The position numbers and the translations under genes were made by a program. This document shows, piece after piece, positions 11,538 to 23,585 of a DNA stretch of 64,000 nt. Below the pieces are notes generated by a model. The model worked only from the letters and a program-made list of their open reading frames with translations, was not told where the DNA came from and searched no databases. The DNA comes from Penicillus capitatus (lineage: Eukaryota > Chlorophyta), in the NCBI GenBank assembly GCA_965649825.1, contig OZ287694.1, forward strand, positions 1,674,001-1,738,000, read 5' to 3'. The stretch's first letter is position 1. Each line of letters starts with the position of its first letter.

Positions 11538-13168
11538 GCGTGCGTAACAGTTCGTCCTTCCTCGATTCTCTAGCCGACAAGCTCTCGCCGAAGAACGAAT
11601 GAGCGTCAAGATTAAGCTGCTTGCATAGCCACGCGATGTATGTATATGACTGTACAATTACATGGCTTCGGATTTTACATGTACCATAAGCAAACAGAGA
11701 ACAAGAGCATTCATCGCAAGGTTCACAAATTGACAGGAACACGAAAGATCTAGTCATTTAGGAGAGAAGAGATTGCAATGAGATCGCGAAGCTGCCGTCT
11801 GAGCTCGCATTCTAATCGAGGACCGTACTGATGGCTAGTCAGGAACGGAGAGTTTCCGATACACACAAAGAATGTGCAGGTATGCTGAGCGTTCCAGAGC
11901 TGTAAGCATTGGGACACTTAAGATTGGCTTTTTGGATTCCACGTCTCCTCGACTGCGTCTCCGAATATTGCTTCTTATGTCTACTGACTCCAACATCAAT
12001 AACTTGGAGTTCATGCTGTGTGTGCCTGCGTCCTTCTACTGTTGGGAAGAGCGACTGACAGGTGCTTCGAAGAAGGATACATTGATGCTATATACTTATC
12101 CTCTGTCCACACGACAAGATACAGGAGGCTAGGGTTTCTTAGTCACTTTGTACTCTAGGATTCACAGATTACTGATGATCCACTTCTCTTGCATACTCCA
12201 TCAGACGCGAGGACATCTCTCGAAGAAAACTCTGGATTTGAGAGGAGACTGCATCTTCAAATGGCAGATTTGCTCCTGCACTGTCTCATGTGACATCATA
12301 ATCGACGCCTCAATGAAATCGACGGACAGCCTTCCACTGAAAGACTGAATCATTCTCAGTCAGTGTATCTTTGACAGAGAGCATCGATTGCTTGTTCATA
12401 TGTTCGAGGTGCAGAGATTCACAATGCTGCGGAGCCTTGACGCAATCGAAAAGCTATCATCGGCAGATTTTGCAAAGTGCTGAACATGCAAGGACCGGTA
12501 GGCAGTGTATGCCCTGAACGTTCCTTACTATGTATGCGATATACCCCCATCGTCAAGATGATCTGATCAAAACACAGGATTAACCGTCGTACAAACATAA
12601 CCGACGTCGCACCGCACAATGCGCATTTCAGCATTTGTCCTTTCTGTCCGTCCGTCCGTCGACTTCGCCAAACGCAAAGAGCTTCGTCGCGGTGCTTACT
12701 CTCCGAACGAGATAGCCATGCGACGGAAGGTGTTCATCTCGGAACGTCAACCTTCGTGCGCCGACGCACGCACAGCTTGTGAGGTTATCCGTCTTCGGGA
12801 ACTGTCCCTAGGTCGACGAAGTAACCTGAACCCTCCGAAAACAGCGAACGCAGCGATGGAAGTCCGATGCGCTTTAACGGTGGACCGCGTTCGCATTGCC
12901 GAAGTCCGATACCCTGACAGAGGGGTCGGCCAGAACTGGGGCCCGTGACACTACGGTCCGCGACCTGCGCTTGCCGTTGCGCTATCCGTCCGGAGCAGCG
13001 TGAACAAAACACGCCTCTCCGGCCACAAAACCGTCTACGTTCTTTCCATCGCCGGCCGTATCGCCAAGCACTTCACGAACGGCTCGTGAGGCACAATCCG
13101 GTCAGCGGCGTCCCCGGGAAATCCTCGTAATTCAATTCCTTCCTCTGCTCCGCCGTCTTACTGAACAT
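11538..13168. other. Intergenic, nothing firmly recognised
   Basis: No domain or paralogue found. Overlapping open frames on both strands around 12619-13012 look slightly coding-like but contradict each other. No RNA gene could be supported. Confidence 0.35.
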
Positions 13169-13346
13169 GTGCTTGTGTTCGTCGCAGATGCAGCCGTCAC
13201 TGGTGGCGGCACCTGGCTGACGCAGCTCTGCGGTGGGCCAAGCGGAGTATGCGTGGACGTGGCGTCATTCGGAAGCACTGGGCCCGATCCAAGCCGCTCT
13301 GCATTCGGATCTGTCTCCAGTACTCTGAAGGCGGCTGGCGAAGGAG

Positions 13347-13429
13347 ACCCCACCCAGGACCCGCATTTTTATCTTTTCTATAAGGGTCTCTGCCTGTTTA
13401 GGGTCTTTTCTTTCCTTCCTGGGTGGGGT
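13347..13429. repeat. Inverted repeat with 13-bp perfect arms
   Basis: ACCCCACCCAGGA at 13347-13359 is exactly reverse-complementary to TCCTGGGTGGGGT at 13417-13429, with a 57-bp T-rich loop. As RNA or single-stranded DNA it could form a strong GC-rich stem. It sits at the start of an unusually T-rich stretch running to about 13830. It may be a terminator-like hairpin or the edge of an old mobile element. Confidence 0.5.
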
Positions 13430-14240
13430 TTTTAGATTCTTTCCAATTAGGTGATAGTTTTTAGCACTTTGATCAGGTCCTGCTCTTTCTGTTTTCTTTA
13501 CTCAATGTGTTTAGCATAGCCTCTTCCTTGATTGTTCATTTCATGTTCTGTTTCATTTCAACCTGTGATTTTTGGACATTTTGCCCCTCCTCATTTGATC
13601 GTCTTTGATGGTGTTTCGATCTTGTTTCCTTCTATTGTCTGTAGTCCTGTGAATGTGTCTTTGCTTGCTTGTGTACCATCTGGGCTTGAGACCGGCCCCC
13701 TGCTTTCTGTCTTTTGCCTTCCTTCTTCATTTTCGGTCAGCTGAGTGTATCTTTCCTGTTCGCTTTTGTGTGCTGTCGTTCTTTTCTATTTCTTTCTTGT
13801 GTGTACTTTTTTATTCGCGTGCGCGCCGACACGACTCCTTAGCTGGCGCTGCAGGGGGAAAATGCAGTGAGTGTGTGGGGTGTGGCATTGCACGGGTCGG
13901 TGTCCCTGTCGTGGAAGGTGACAGAAGCGGGCCCTGCAAGCTTTCGCAACCCCCCAGGTAACTCGGATCGCTCTCTCATAGGAGCTGACAAGCACGGTTG
14001 TTCGAATAGGCTGTTGGCTGGGTTGCCATCCACCTCCGATGGACGGCTGGCGATATACCTTACCCGGGGCGACGCCTGACTGGAAACAACTGAAGGTATC
14101 AATCCGTGCACAGAGCCACTTCGTTCAACGGGGCGCCGGAAACAACGGCAGCCATGAGGTGGTCAACTAAAGTTTCTCGTCTCCAACTCTCGATCGCCGC
14201 CCTTTACATGTCTACACTAAGCTGTATTCTTAAGGCGGGT
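13430..14240. other. T-rich tract followed by GC-rich tract, possible element relic
   Basis: From about 13430 to 13820 the plus strand is strongly pyrimidine-rich and unlike the neighbouring DNA. From about 13830 to 14200 it becomes G-rich, with a different texture. No reverse transcriptase, transposase or terminal repeat could be identified. A decayed retroelement untranslated region is one explanation; a long untranslated region of an unrecognised gene is another. Confidence 0.3.
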
Positions 14241-15958
14241 GCAGTATGACCATCATGCGCTGCCCTTCTTATTCAAGGAATCCACTCTTACAGAGTCGCT
14301 AATCTGTATGTACCACGCAAACGCCACTCAGATCTTGGCATCATGCCCCCACTTTATGCCTTGTGGGATCTTGTTCTCATTGGCAGTGGGCTCTTTGCTG
14401 TTCATGTTTCTTTTTTCGACCGTGCCAGGAAAGGACAGTCCGTTCTTGGCTTCCTAGGCACAACAAGTTGAACGGAGCGCACGTACACTGACTGCTGAGT
14501 TGTGGAGTGATGTGCCTTGCGTCGCTTAGGTCTGCTGTTCTTCTTCGTTTTAAAGACTAGAAATGAAGAAGAGGGAACAGTTAAATTATACTTATGACTA
14601 AATAACAGTTCTGGAAGCTGATGGATCTGACACTCATCTTACTTCTTTGCATGGCGATAGTACTTACCGACAGACTGATCTACTACGTTGGGAGTTTGGG
14701 ACGACATGCACAGTTGGATGTCCCTTTCGCGCTTGAAAGAGTCTCTTGCCTTCTTGAGTAATGTTTAGTGGGATTCAATGACTCAACTCTCTTCCTGTCC
14801 AATGGACGGACGGCCTCCGGTGATTCCTCTGTAAACGCATAGATGTTTTAACGTCGGCGATGGCAGAAGACACTGCCCGGTCTCATAATCAGTACCACCA
14901 TTTAAGTCATGTTTCTAGATTGCGAGCCCAGTCGATGTCATCTGTTATCTCCGATGTTTGGCCTCATATCTCACCTGCAAATAAGAAGTTAGTGGTCGTT
15001 GTATACGCTAAAAGTGTGCATCTCAACGTTGGCCAGGTCATCCAGTATCAATAGCCGACAAGACGTCCGGATGTGAACTCAGTCTTGGATGAGTATTTAG
15101 TACTTAAGCACGATCTTCAAGCATTCATTACCTCAAGTTAAAAACTAATGGTCCTCTGTTATAAAGTCTCCTTAATCTCACAATAGTCGTGCCGTACGAT
15201 GGATACGCTGTCAGATCCGAGAGATAACACAAAACAAGGTGACAGATCAGAATTAACGGATTCGCTGTGAGCTGTGCGATGTTTCCGCTTTCTGTAAAGA
15301 CACTTATCATTCGGGCGTCCTAATCCTGCCATGTGCAAACAGCTCAAATTTCTGTCCATATCGGCGTCAACTCGTATTGCATGCCCGAGGATGTTTCTTT
15401 GCAAGCCAATGCTGCTTACCGTCTGTAACATTCTTCGCCCCTTTTTGAAAGAAAGCAAGTCACTCGATGTAGATTCGCTCCATGAACTCTTCGCTGATTA
15501 GGATTTCTAGCAGAAAACAGCTCTATGTGCCGACTGCCGTTGCCGCATCTCTTCAAAGAAACGCATCTTACCTTTCGGACGAAACGAGACAACATAGAGA
15601 AAGCAAACAGATAGAGACAGATCGAAGGATATGGACAGAAAGAAGGCTTTCATCATGGCTGCAACGAATCTTATATATTACGTTCTTGAGACGTAACTGC
15701 AGCAGAGTGCATCATTTCGCAGAAAAGGATCAGGTACAGGACACGGTCCTTGTCGAATTCGGGGATCGGTTAAGAGAAGAAGCAAGCTTCGAGGCGATAT
15801 TGCAAACATCTGCATTTCATAAAGCCATCGTTATTGTTCTCGATGCCTACACATCTGCTACGTTCCGAAGGAACATTAAAGAATACTTGAACATTGATTG
15901 GCTAGCGATCAGAAAACGCGTTGACATCAAAAATCATTGCCATACGGAGATTCTATCT
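14241..15958. other. Intergenic, nothing recognised
   Basis: No domain or paralogue that I can identify, apart from bases about 15890-15950, which resemble the 3' flank of channel B. A 201-codon open frame (15482-16087, plus) runs antisense into the last exon of channel C and is treated as chance. Confidence 0.4.
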
Positions 15959-18331
15959 TCATGTGGCGGCGGACGGGTCAATCCTATCCAGCTTTTGAAG
16001 GACCTGGTCCATAGCTGTCTCCAGCCTACTCGCAGAATTCTCCAGACTGTTCATTCTCTCTTTCAGTCCTTTCACCTCGCCTTCTAAGGCTGCATGCTGC
16101 TCCTTGAATTCTTCCGCGTTCTTTCGAGCTTCAGACTTGATAGCCTTTTCAACCGCCATCAGTCTTCCTTGCCATTTGCCGACACGCGATTCCAGTTTGC
16201 GGCCGTCAACAGGAACCAGATAATGAAAGAAAAAATGATCCGGTTCAGAAGTGACAGCATAACTTGGCAATCCACGAAAGGAAAGATAGGCGTGAACCGA
16301 ATACCTGAGAGCCGATTCCACTTTTTTTCTGTGGCACCATCAATCATTGTCACTGAGCTTTTAGAATAATCTCTGATGAGCTTACGCGATGCGTTTGTTT
16401 GAGCCACGTTTAAAACATGGACAGTTGGAGATGATTCGGAGTCGGAGTTTTCTCAGTTCTGCTTTCTCCTTTGCATGGACTCTGTCGTACGTATCCGTCA
16501 GGATGGCGATCAGCAGACTGATCAGCATAATCGGTGTGAAGTAGATGAAGGAAGCGAACAGCAGAGTGGCCCACACTGTAAGAAAGTTGCTCGAGGATCG
16601 AAACATCTGCATCGGAAAGACAGGCACAGCATTTAGGAGATAGCAGAAAAGGTGGAGATGGACGTACTTCCACGTCGAAGTTTCCGATGCACGAGTAGAC
16701 GAGGGTCTCGATTGCACGTGGAAGGGAACTGAAGTTTCCATCGTCATCTTTAATGTACCCGCTTTGGAAGATCGCCATGAATGCCACCGAATATCCGAGA
16801 ATCATAACAGCGACGAGCAGCAGAAAACGCCAGGAGTCCTTGACTGCCGAATTCACCATCGAAATGAACGGCCCCAGTCGATCAGATGCTTGTGCCAAGC
16901 GGAATATCTAGAGATCATGAATGCACGCACTTTGAAGACAGTCAGACAAGTGTCAATGTGAAAGGTACCGAGATCCACTGAAGGATACAACCAAGAGATA
17001 GTAGAAAGGCGGGGTATTCGTAGTCGCTAGTTGTGATGCAGATCTGAATGAAAAGCACATACTCAAGAAGAAGTATGCTGAGCCTGCAGACATCCATTCA
17101 ACAGACTGGTTTGTGGATTAAGACAGTAGATGGTTTCTTGCCTTGCATACGACCAGTAGAAGAAAAGGCCTCCTTTTCGAAGTAGCATCGAAACAGACAA
17201 CAGTCCTAACAGAAGTGGCCGATACGCTGCTCCGATGTCGTCTCTGCGCCAGTACAGTTGGGAAGAGACCGTGAAGATCAGGGTGAGTATGCTATCGATG
17301 GTGATAAAGAAATAGTATAAGTGGCGCGTATAATAGAACCACCAATCGACCAAGGTCTTCAGCGTCTCAGATTCGAGAATCTCTATTGAGAGATCCTGTT
17401 TTTTGAGGTAGATAGAGAGATGAATTCTTTCCTCCGTCAAAAACGGAAACAGACTGCAGCAAAAGAATTTGGCAGCGACCGTCGTTTTCATATCTGACAA
17501 CTGCCGCAGATCGTTTGAGTGTTCCTTGCATCTGGCCATCCAGTAAGCCTTTGTTCCCTCACTGTCGTCCATTGCCCGTTTGTCCGGAGGTGTGTTTGTC
17601 ATCATAGCAATCGGATACTTTCCGTTTTTGCGGATCAGAGAACGAGGTACCGTGAATCTGCCGTACTCGAACGAGAACTTGTCGTTCTTGATGTATTCCG
17701 TCATCAGGTCAGGGAACGCTCCGATGAGAAGCGTGAGGTACTTGGTAAGAATGTCACAGGACTGCTCCAGTGGTAGCTTCTGCTGCGCCACGAAGTCGAG
17801 GACGAATTTCGCAACGACCTCGACCTGGTTGTCGATTGCCCACTTAAGTGTCTGACACTCTCCAGTCTTAGAGTCGACCAGCCTCGCAGGTATCAGCACC
17901 TGCTCAAACAGCAGCAATGCACAGGCAAACTGTTTTTGCGCAATGGCGTCACAGACAAGCGGAGCGCCATTCTTATTCACCGCGTGGACCAGTTCCTCTC
18001 CGTACTTAGTGATCAATCTGTTACAGTCACGCTCCGTCATCGGACGAAACGTTCTCTGGCTTGGGCTTACCGTCGTGTCTCTTCTTCGGTCCAGCAGTCG
18101 ACGTCGATGCGAAGCCGGCGCGTTACGATGTTCGAGGCATCGCTGTCTTGTTCTAAAACGGAGGATTTCAAAACGCCGCGTCCAGAAGAAGACGCAACAG
18201 GTCGACAGGTCTGCCCCCGAGTAAGTCATCCGTGCATTACCTTCATGTTCGTTTGCTTTCGGTGCATCCGAACGCGCCTCTGGTGGTAGCAGTGGTGTTC
18301 CACTACTGCCTTCGCCGGAGCCACGGTTCAT
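15959..18331 (-). CDS. TRP-like cation channel, copy C
   Basis: Same six-transmembrane family. Exons on the minus strand: 18331-18071, 18017-17142 (ankyrin-like NGAPLVCDAIAQKQ and KWAIDNQVEVVAKFVLD, the FEYGRF signature, S1-S2), 17083-16969 (S3-S4), 16907-16668 (S5 and pore, filter GNFDVE), 16606-16386 (S6, ISLLIAILTDTYDRV) and 16304-15959 (FFFHYLVPVDG plus coiled coil). Introns are 53, 58, 61, 61 and 81 nt and in phase. The S2-S3 intron (17084-17141) uses a GC donor, as in B, F and G. Exon 1 is odd: the ATG frame from 18331 does not lead into the frame that ends in the conserved WTEEETR before intron 1. The switch lies at a run of five Gs near 18218, so an extra small intron or a one-base indel must be involved. 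The remaining exons are intact. The stimulus is unknown. Confidence 0.82.
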
Positions 18332-18837
18332 GTGTACGCAGCAGTTCGTCTTTCCTCGATACGCTGCTCGAAAAGCGTTCGCCGCAGCACGGATGAGCGT
18401 CGAGATGAAGCTGCTTTCACAGCCACGCGAAATGATGCGCGCGATGGTGTCGGCAGTCCTTTAATGATGGCTGTCACCATCAATAACAGGTATTGAGTGC
18501 AGAAATTACAAAACGATAATCTATCATCCATTTCACCAATGCGATAAGCGAGCAGTATGGTGTCCCTCATCCTACCAGGCTCAACGTGTCTGTAGATGTT
18601 GATATCGTCCAACTGATGATTTACAATTGGGATCGCACGCGTTCATTAGTCTGCGCCCATTGTCTCACCTTTTCCTCCACCACCCTGACAGAAACCTTGC
18701 GCAAGAACGACAAGACTATCCATGTTTCAGGAAGACAAAGTGAGAATTCTTGAGAAGATTGTCGACCGATGATTGACGGAGTGGATGAACACTGAAGATT
18801 TGGATACTCGAAAACACTCTATTCTTCCCCAGCGGTG

Positions 18838-19137
18838 GTGGCAAATGTCGTTCTTTCTCAAACACGCCAGACGCTCCTCTTCTGCCTTGCAAAACTTTGC
18901 ATCGCTGTCGCCATTATTCGTCTAAAACGACAACTCCGTGCGGCAGAAGACGCATCGTGATGTAAAGACGACCTGAAGAATTGCGGCGACCACGGCATCG
19001 GCAAGGTATCGTACAACCACTCTTCCTCTCAGCATCTTGCGATCCAGTTTCTCGGCAAAGGCCTTCGGTGTCCATTCGAAGGCACAGAAAAGGCGTGGAT
19101 GGTAGAAACGTTCATCAGTCGGAGCAGCTGACGTCAT
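18838..19137 (-). pseudogene. Unknown family V, copy 1, probably decayed
   Basis: The minus strand carries a conserved core reading RGRVVVRYLADAVVAAIL, then a 68-nt intron-like stretch, then a segment reading EEERLACLRKN. The same order of blocks, including a 68-nt spacer, occurs at about 26.69-26.96 kb. In this copy the reading frames of the two blocks do not join through the evident donor and acceptor. The sequence after EEERLACLRKN also departs from copy 2, so I suspect decay. Function unknown. Confidence 0.35.
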
Positions 19138-19469
19138 CCGACCTCTCCATACGCATCTTCAAGTCGGAGTTCGGATGGACCCTTTCCAGTTGGGAGTTCC
19201 AGTCACGTTTCCATCTACTGTGCTTACTGTATCCTTCCTCTGGATACACTCGCCGTTTTCCTCTCTTTGATGTTTTCCGGCGGTATGGTCTGCGAGATAT
19301 GAATCCGATCTAGCTTGTGATAACTGACTGGTACGTAAGAATTCTCATCATCTCGTGACACTTGCCGCGTGATGACGGTAGAAGTCAGGTTTTCGAAGAT
19401 CAAAACAGTCAATGGTAAAGATAAAAGGGAAGAAAGAGTAATTCTTAAACGTAGGACTGTCAGCATTGT

Positions 19470-19960
19470 GGTCACTGAATGCATAGAAAGAGCATTACCA
19501 AAACGGCAGTCTTCCTCGCAGATTGTGCATCCAACATGCAGTTTAAAGTGTTTGGTTCAACACAACTAACTCAGCTAGTATTACGATAGTACACTCGGGA
19601 CACCTTTCTGAAAGAAGTGGATTCAAGGTCATATCGATTGTCTTGGTTGGAATCCTGTGCAGGTTTCGAACGAAGAGCGCACGCAATGAAGCTGGGTCCA
19701 ATTTCATCAGCATTCAACGGTTTGCATTTAACACGCAGATCTGCCACTGAACCTATTGATCGAGCCAGACAGCTTTTTTGAGTATTTCTCTGTTCTGCAT
19801 GTCCGAGAGATTAGACAGTACAAGGTAAGCGCTTTCTTCTCCATGGACACGAAGACTGAAGGAATGAAACAGGAACTATTGTGGAAGGCATGTACAGAAA
19901 TGGATTCCAAGCAACGTAGCGACACATCGTGCATCTCCACTGAGACATGAATAAAAGAGT
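19470..19960. repeat. Duplicated block shared with 51.2-51.6 kb and 48.05-48.3 kb
   Basis: Bases 19470-19760 align by eye with 51215-51500. They share, in order, an AAAGAGCATTAC-like run, a GAAGAAGTGG-TTCAAG run and a CGAAGAGC-CGCAATGAAG run. The stretch after 19720 also resembles 48100-48320. No intact frame is conserved across the copies. The block lies upstream of serpin 1 in one place and upstream of transporter M4 in another. Confidence 0.45.
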
Positions 19961-20694
19961 GAAGCTCTGATGCATTCCATCAGATCCAACCCGAGAACCA
20001 TATCTCGTGATCTGATTAGCTTTCTCCGAGTGTGCCCATGGCTCTCTTTGCGCAATCCGTAGAGCGACAGAAATTTTTCTGGTCTCTTAAGGTTATCTAT
20101 CGCACTGTCGTCAGCAGAGACCAACAGATAAGACATCACACAGATATACGATCCCTCCCTGCGGAGGAATCGCAAACAGAGCTGTATGTGAAAGAATAGA
20201 AGACAATTTGTCCTCTGGCTCACAGAAGTGATTCCCACCAGAGGAGTGATCCGCTCGGAGATTGATCTCTCGGATACTCGACTCTTCGCCTCAGCGCTTT
20301 GCTCTTTTTGAACGCTCTCGGTGCGAAAAGGTGAGAGTTAATCCGTTTTCACTGTCCATTTCTTTCCCCGTCACGGAAACGCCCAGATGCTTCTGTTGCT
20401 GAGATCGTCGTTTTCGTTAGCCCTTTTGCACCTCGCACGAACGAAGCAGACCGAAAACCTAGCTTCGGGTACTCGTAGTCGATTACCATTCGCCCTCGCG
20501 ACCATCGCTTGGCAGTGACCAGACATTGATAGGCCCGTCGTCCGTCGAACTTTGCAGAAAACGTGTCGCCGTTGCAGGTGACTGGGAAAAACTGACGAGA
20601 CCTTGAGCAAGGGAGGTTGGTTGTTATGCTCTGCGCTGTCACTGTAGGTGAAGGACAGTTGGTAGCTGCACATTTACATCGCGCGGGAGACCTA
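19961..20694. other. Upstream flank of serpin 1, shared with the flank of serpin 2
   Basis: No gene. The stretch 20010-20100 resembles 54150-54240 (GATCTGATTA, then GCCCATG-CTCTCTTTGCG, then TCGTAGA-like runs). The duplicated unit therefore begins well upstream of the serpin. Confidence 0.45.
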
Positions 20695-20717
20695 CTAGCT
20701 TCCGGGTCACGTCAGAA
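20695..20717 (+). promoter_or_regulatory. Conserved promoter-like block before serpin 1
   Basis: A run containing CTTCCGGGTCACGTCAGAA lies about 97 bp before the serpin 1 ATG. It recurs exactly about 139 bp before the serpin 2 ATG, although the surrounding sequence has drifted. It contains an ACGTCA core like a cAMP-response-type half site. It is a candidate shared control element; which protein binds it is unknown. Confidence 0.4.
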
Positions 20718-20813
20718 GCAGGTTAAAAAGACGGCTGTCGCGGCCGTTATTTGTCATCGTAGCCTTTTCGTTTTGCCCTATCTGCGACGGCGTTCCTTCT
20801 AAACTCGAACAGC

Positions 20814-22052
20814 ATGCATTCGGTTTTCATCGGCGAACCGTTATCGACTGCAAACTCGGTGAACGCCTTCGGGCAGAAACTCTTGTCCGAATGGAGGCCG
20901 CAGCACGTGGACGAGAATCTCATCTTCTCGCCCCTGTCCATAGCCGTGTGCTTCCTCCTCGTCTACAACGGCGCTCGCGGCGAGACCAAGGCCGAACTCG
21001 AGAATCTCTTCGAATTCGATGTGTGCTGGTGCTTCGCACGTGCGATTTGGCTGAGCACCTGTGTCTAGGATGAACGCGTCAGAAGCAGCCTTTCCTCCAA
21101 GGCGACGGCGTACTCGGGCGACTTCGTCGCGAAGATGGCGAACCGCATCTACGTCGAGCAGTCGGTCAAAATCAGGAAAAAGTACGTGAAGCACGTCGGG
21201 CCGGCCAACGTCAGATCGGTGGATTTCCGTCGATCCTCCGAAGACGTCCGCGTCCGAATCAACGCATGGGTGAATAAGAGAACGGCAGGGCTGATTCCGG
21301 ATATCCTTCCACAAGGAGTCCTCTCAACCGACACGGCCCTCGTCGCCGTCAACGCCCTCTACTTCAAGGGAAGCTGGAAGACGTGTTTCCCCGCGTACGG
21401 GACAAGAGACGACATCTTCCACGCAGTCGGTGGCGACCAGAGGGTGCCCTTCATGTCGATATACGTTGAAAGCTTTCGCGTCAAGGATGTGCGTGCGTTG
21501 GACGCCCTTCTGTTTGCCATGCCGTACAAGGGCGATGCATTCACGATGTATGTCCTGCTGCCGAACAAGCGCGACGGATGGAAGACAGCAGAACAGGGCC
21601 TCTCGGGTCAGATCGGCTCACTGTTTGCCGGCGGGTTCCGCGATCGTGAGGTCAACGAGCTCAAAGTGCCCAAGTGGGAAATGGAGCAGACGCTAGAGCC
21701 TCTGAAAGACATGCTTGTCAAGCTCGGCCTATCGACTGCCTTCTCGTCTGCGGCAGATTTCTCTGGAATCTCTCGTATTACACCGTTGAACATCTCCAAA
21801 GTCATTCACAAGGCCAAGATCGTAGTGGACGAAGAGGTCGAGATTCTTTACGGCCTCGGTGATGACTGAAGTGTGTCGTAGGGCGCGGAAGCGTCAGTGG
21901 CGACGGTCGTCGAAGGATTAGAGGGGTTTGGTTCCTATTCCACTTTTCCTCCCCCGTTCAACATCATCGTCGACCGTCCTTTTCTGTACTTCATCGTGGA
22001 CGAAGCAGACGGGACGATTCTCTTCCAAGGAACGCAGACAAAGATTGAATGA
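20814..22052 (+). CDS. Serpin 1 (serine/cysteine protease inhibitor)
   Basis: Serpin-fold protein of about 381 residues, the usual length, in three exons: 20814-21020, 21069-21836 and 21882-22052. Introns are 48 and 45 nt, both phase 0. Landmarks: ENLIFSPLSIAVCFLLVYNGARG (helix B region), AVNALYFKGSWKTCF, PFMSIY, YKGDAFTMYVLLP, ELKVPKWEME, ISKVIHKAKIVVDEE. Exon 3 then gives the reactive-loop hinge GAEASVATVV and the C-terminal RPFLYFIVDEADGTILFQGT. The hinge has the small-residue pattern of inhibitory serpins, so suicide inhibition of a protease is likely. The target cannot be named; the scissile bond lies near LEGFGS by counting from the hinge. No signal peptide is visible, which suggests an intracellular (clade B-like) protein. 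The start is the first ATG of the frame; NSVNAFGQKLLSEW follows closely as in serpin 2. Confidence 0.9.
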
Positions 22053-23585
22053 CGATGGAGAAAGGCATTGATCAAGAAGTCTCTTGTTGAGGAACGTTGC
22101 TCTTTTCAGTACCTTAGATGGCATGCAGTTTTGCTTTAATGTTTGTCAGAAGTACGATGAACCAGTCCTTTCATCAGTGGCAGACGTTGTGGTCGATCAG
22201 TTCGACATTTTAATCTCAGACATGAGCCACATTAGAGTACGACGCTCGCTTCAAGACGCATGACGCTACAGAGGGAACGGTGTTTTCTTCTAACAGCGAT
22301 TACTTTGACCTTGACAACCCCTTGCCTTCATCCCTGTTTTGGTCCCTTTAGCTCTTCGAGGTAACAAAATGCACGACAGAGTGACATAAGCCACACAACT
22401 GCGGAGCAAAACTCCACGCTCTACGCCAGCATTCGAATAATGTCAATAAAAAATCTCGAGCTTTGGAATGTCGAAGTTAGAGGACGCGCGTCACTGGGGT
22501 AAACGAAACGATTGTGGCCTGGTTTTACTGGGTTTAAGAAATAAGTAATGGAGGAGTGAGAAGACCGCTGAGAGTGTTTCTACGAGGCAATACACCTATC
22601 ACAGAAGTACTGAACCAGTCCGTGCTGTCGAATCGCGACCAAGCAACGATAAGTAAAGAACAAACCCTAATGTGTAAGAGTGAGACAGACCATCCGTATC
22701 TTTGTAAGATGCATGTAGGGCTTCGTCTTCAGTGACCGTTCGGCAGAGATCTGCCAAAACACAACGCACGTCTGGTTTCGTGTGTTCGGAGAGAACAAAT
22801 GCATAAGAAGTGGTCGGAATTATGGTTTAGTGTGACACGTGCGACAGTGGTCGTATCAACGTTCTTAGTGATTCTGGTGTTGCGGGCAAGAATGCCATCA
22901 GAAAAGGCATAAGTACTGAGGCGAGGACAAAGGACATCTGACACATTGGTTTGTCGCACATTTCTCTTGTTCGAAGGAGAGGTGATCTCAACTGCGTCGC
23001 TCTCCGAATGCTGTTGGACGCTTTTTCGAGGCTATTCCTGTCGAAGCACTCGCACTCATCGCCCCAACCGCGAGCTCGAGCACAGCGCAATGTAAAAGCA
23101 TCGGCGTAGCACAGCGAACCGCGAATGATCGGAGCAGCGGCGCCGTTGTCTGCTAGATGGCCACGCTCTCTGCAGGATCGAGGTCGGTCATCTGTGGAGA
23201 CCGCGCAAATTCGTACAGAGGTCTCGACACAGTGGAGAGATTTCCGGTGACCGCATCGCGTGGATATACTATTCAAACAACACTCCTTCACAATACCAAT
23301 GAGCGTTCAGCGTCGTTCATGCGTTTCTTGCCCAGGTAAACTTGCGAGAGATTTGTGTGCTAAGATCTGTCTCCGATGAGGAATTGAGGAAACAATGAAA
23401 TGCGTGATTACTTAGAAATCCGATCGGGAAGGTCTTTCGCAGCCACCGTCGGCATGGAATGCCAAAATACCATCGAAAGTGTCAGCAACAACCTCCCGTT
23501 AGACATGCTTCTTGGTAAAGGAAAGCAAGACGAAAAGTAAGATATGTCGCTGCAAAGCAGATTGACTTGCATCCTTAGCAGTCGC
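22053..23585. other. Spacer between serpin 1 and channel D, duplicated at 56.0-57.0 kb
   Basis: No gene recognised. The sequences after the serpin stop (for example 22155-22250 and 22370-22440) and at 23070-23345 match 56110-56200, 56300-56390 and 56460-56745 in the same order. The spacer is therefore part of the larger duplicated unit. Open frames here are not conserved between the two copies. Confidence 0.5.

Noticed and set aside
12961-13140. GC-rich stretch considered as an rRNA fragment
   Set aside because: No run matching conserved rRNA landmarks could be recognised, and both strands read as ordinary mixed sequence.
14000-14020. TTCGAAT-like bases recalling a tRNA T-arm
   Set aside because: No cloverleaf can be drawn around it. 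Similar TTCGAA runs at 6990, 7440 and 37870 also lack acceptor and anticodon stems, and the last lies inside a channel exon.
15482-16087. 201-codon plus-strand open frame
   Set aside because: Its last 129 bases run antisense through the well-supported final exon of channel C, and it has no paralogue beside channel B although the 3' flank there is related.
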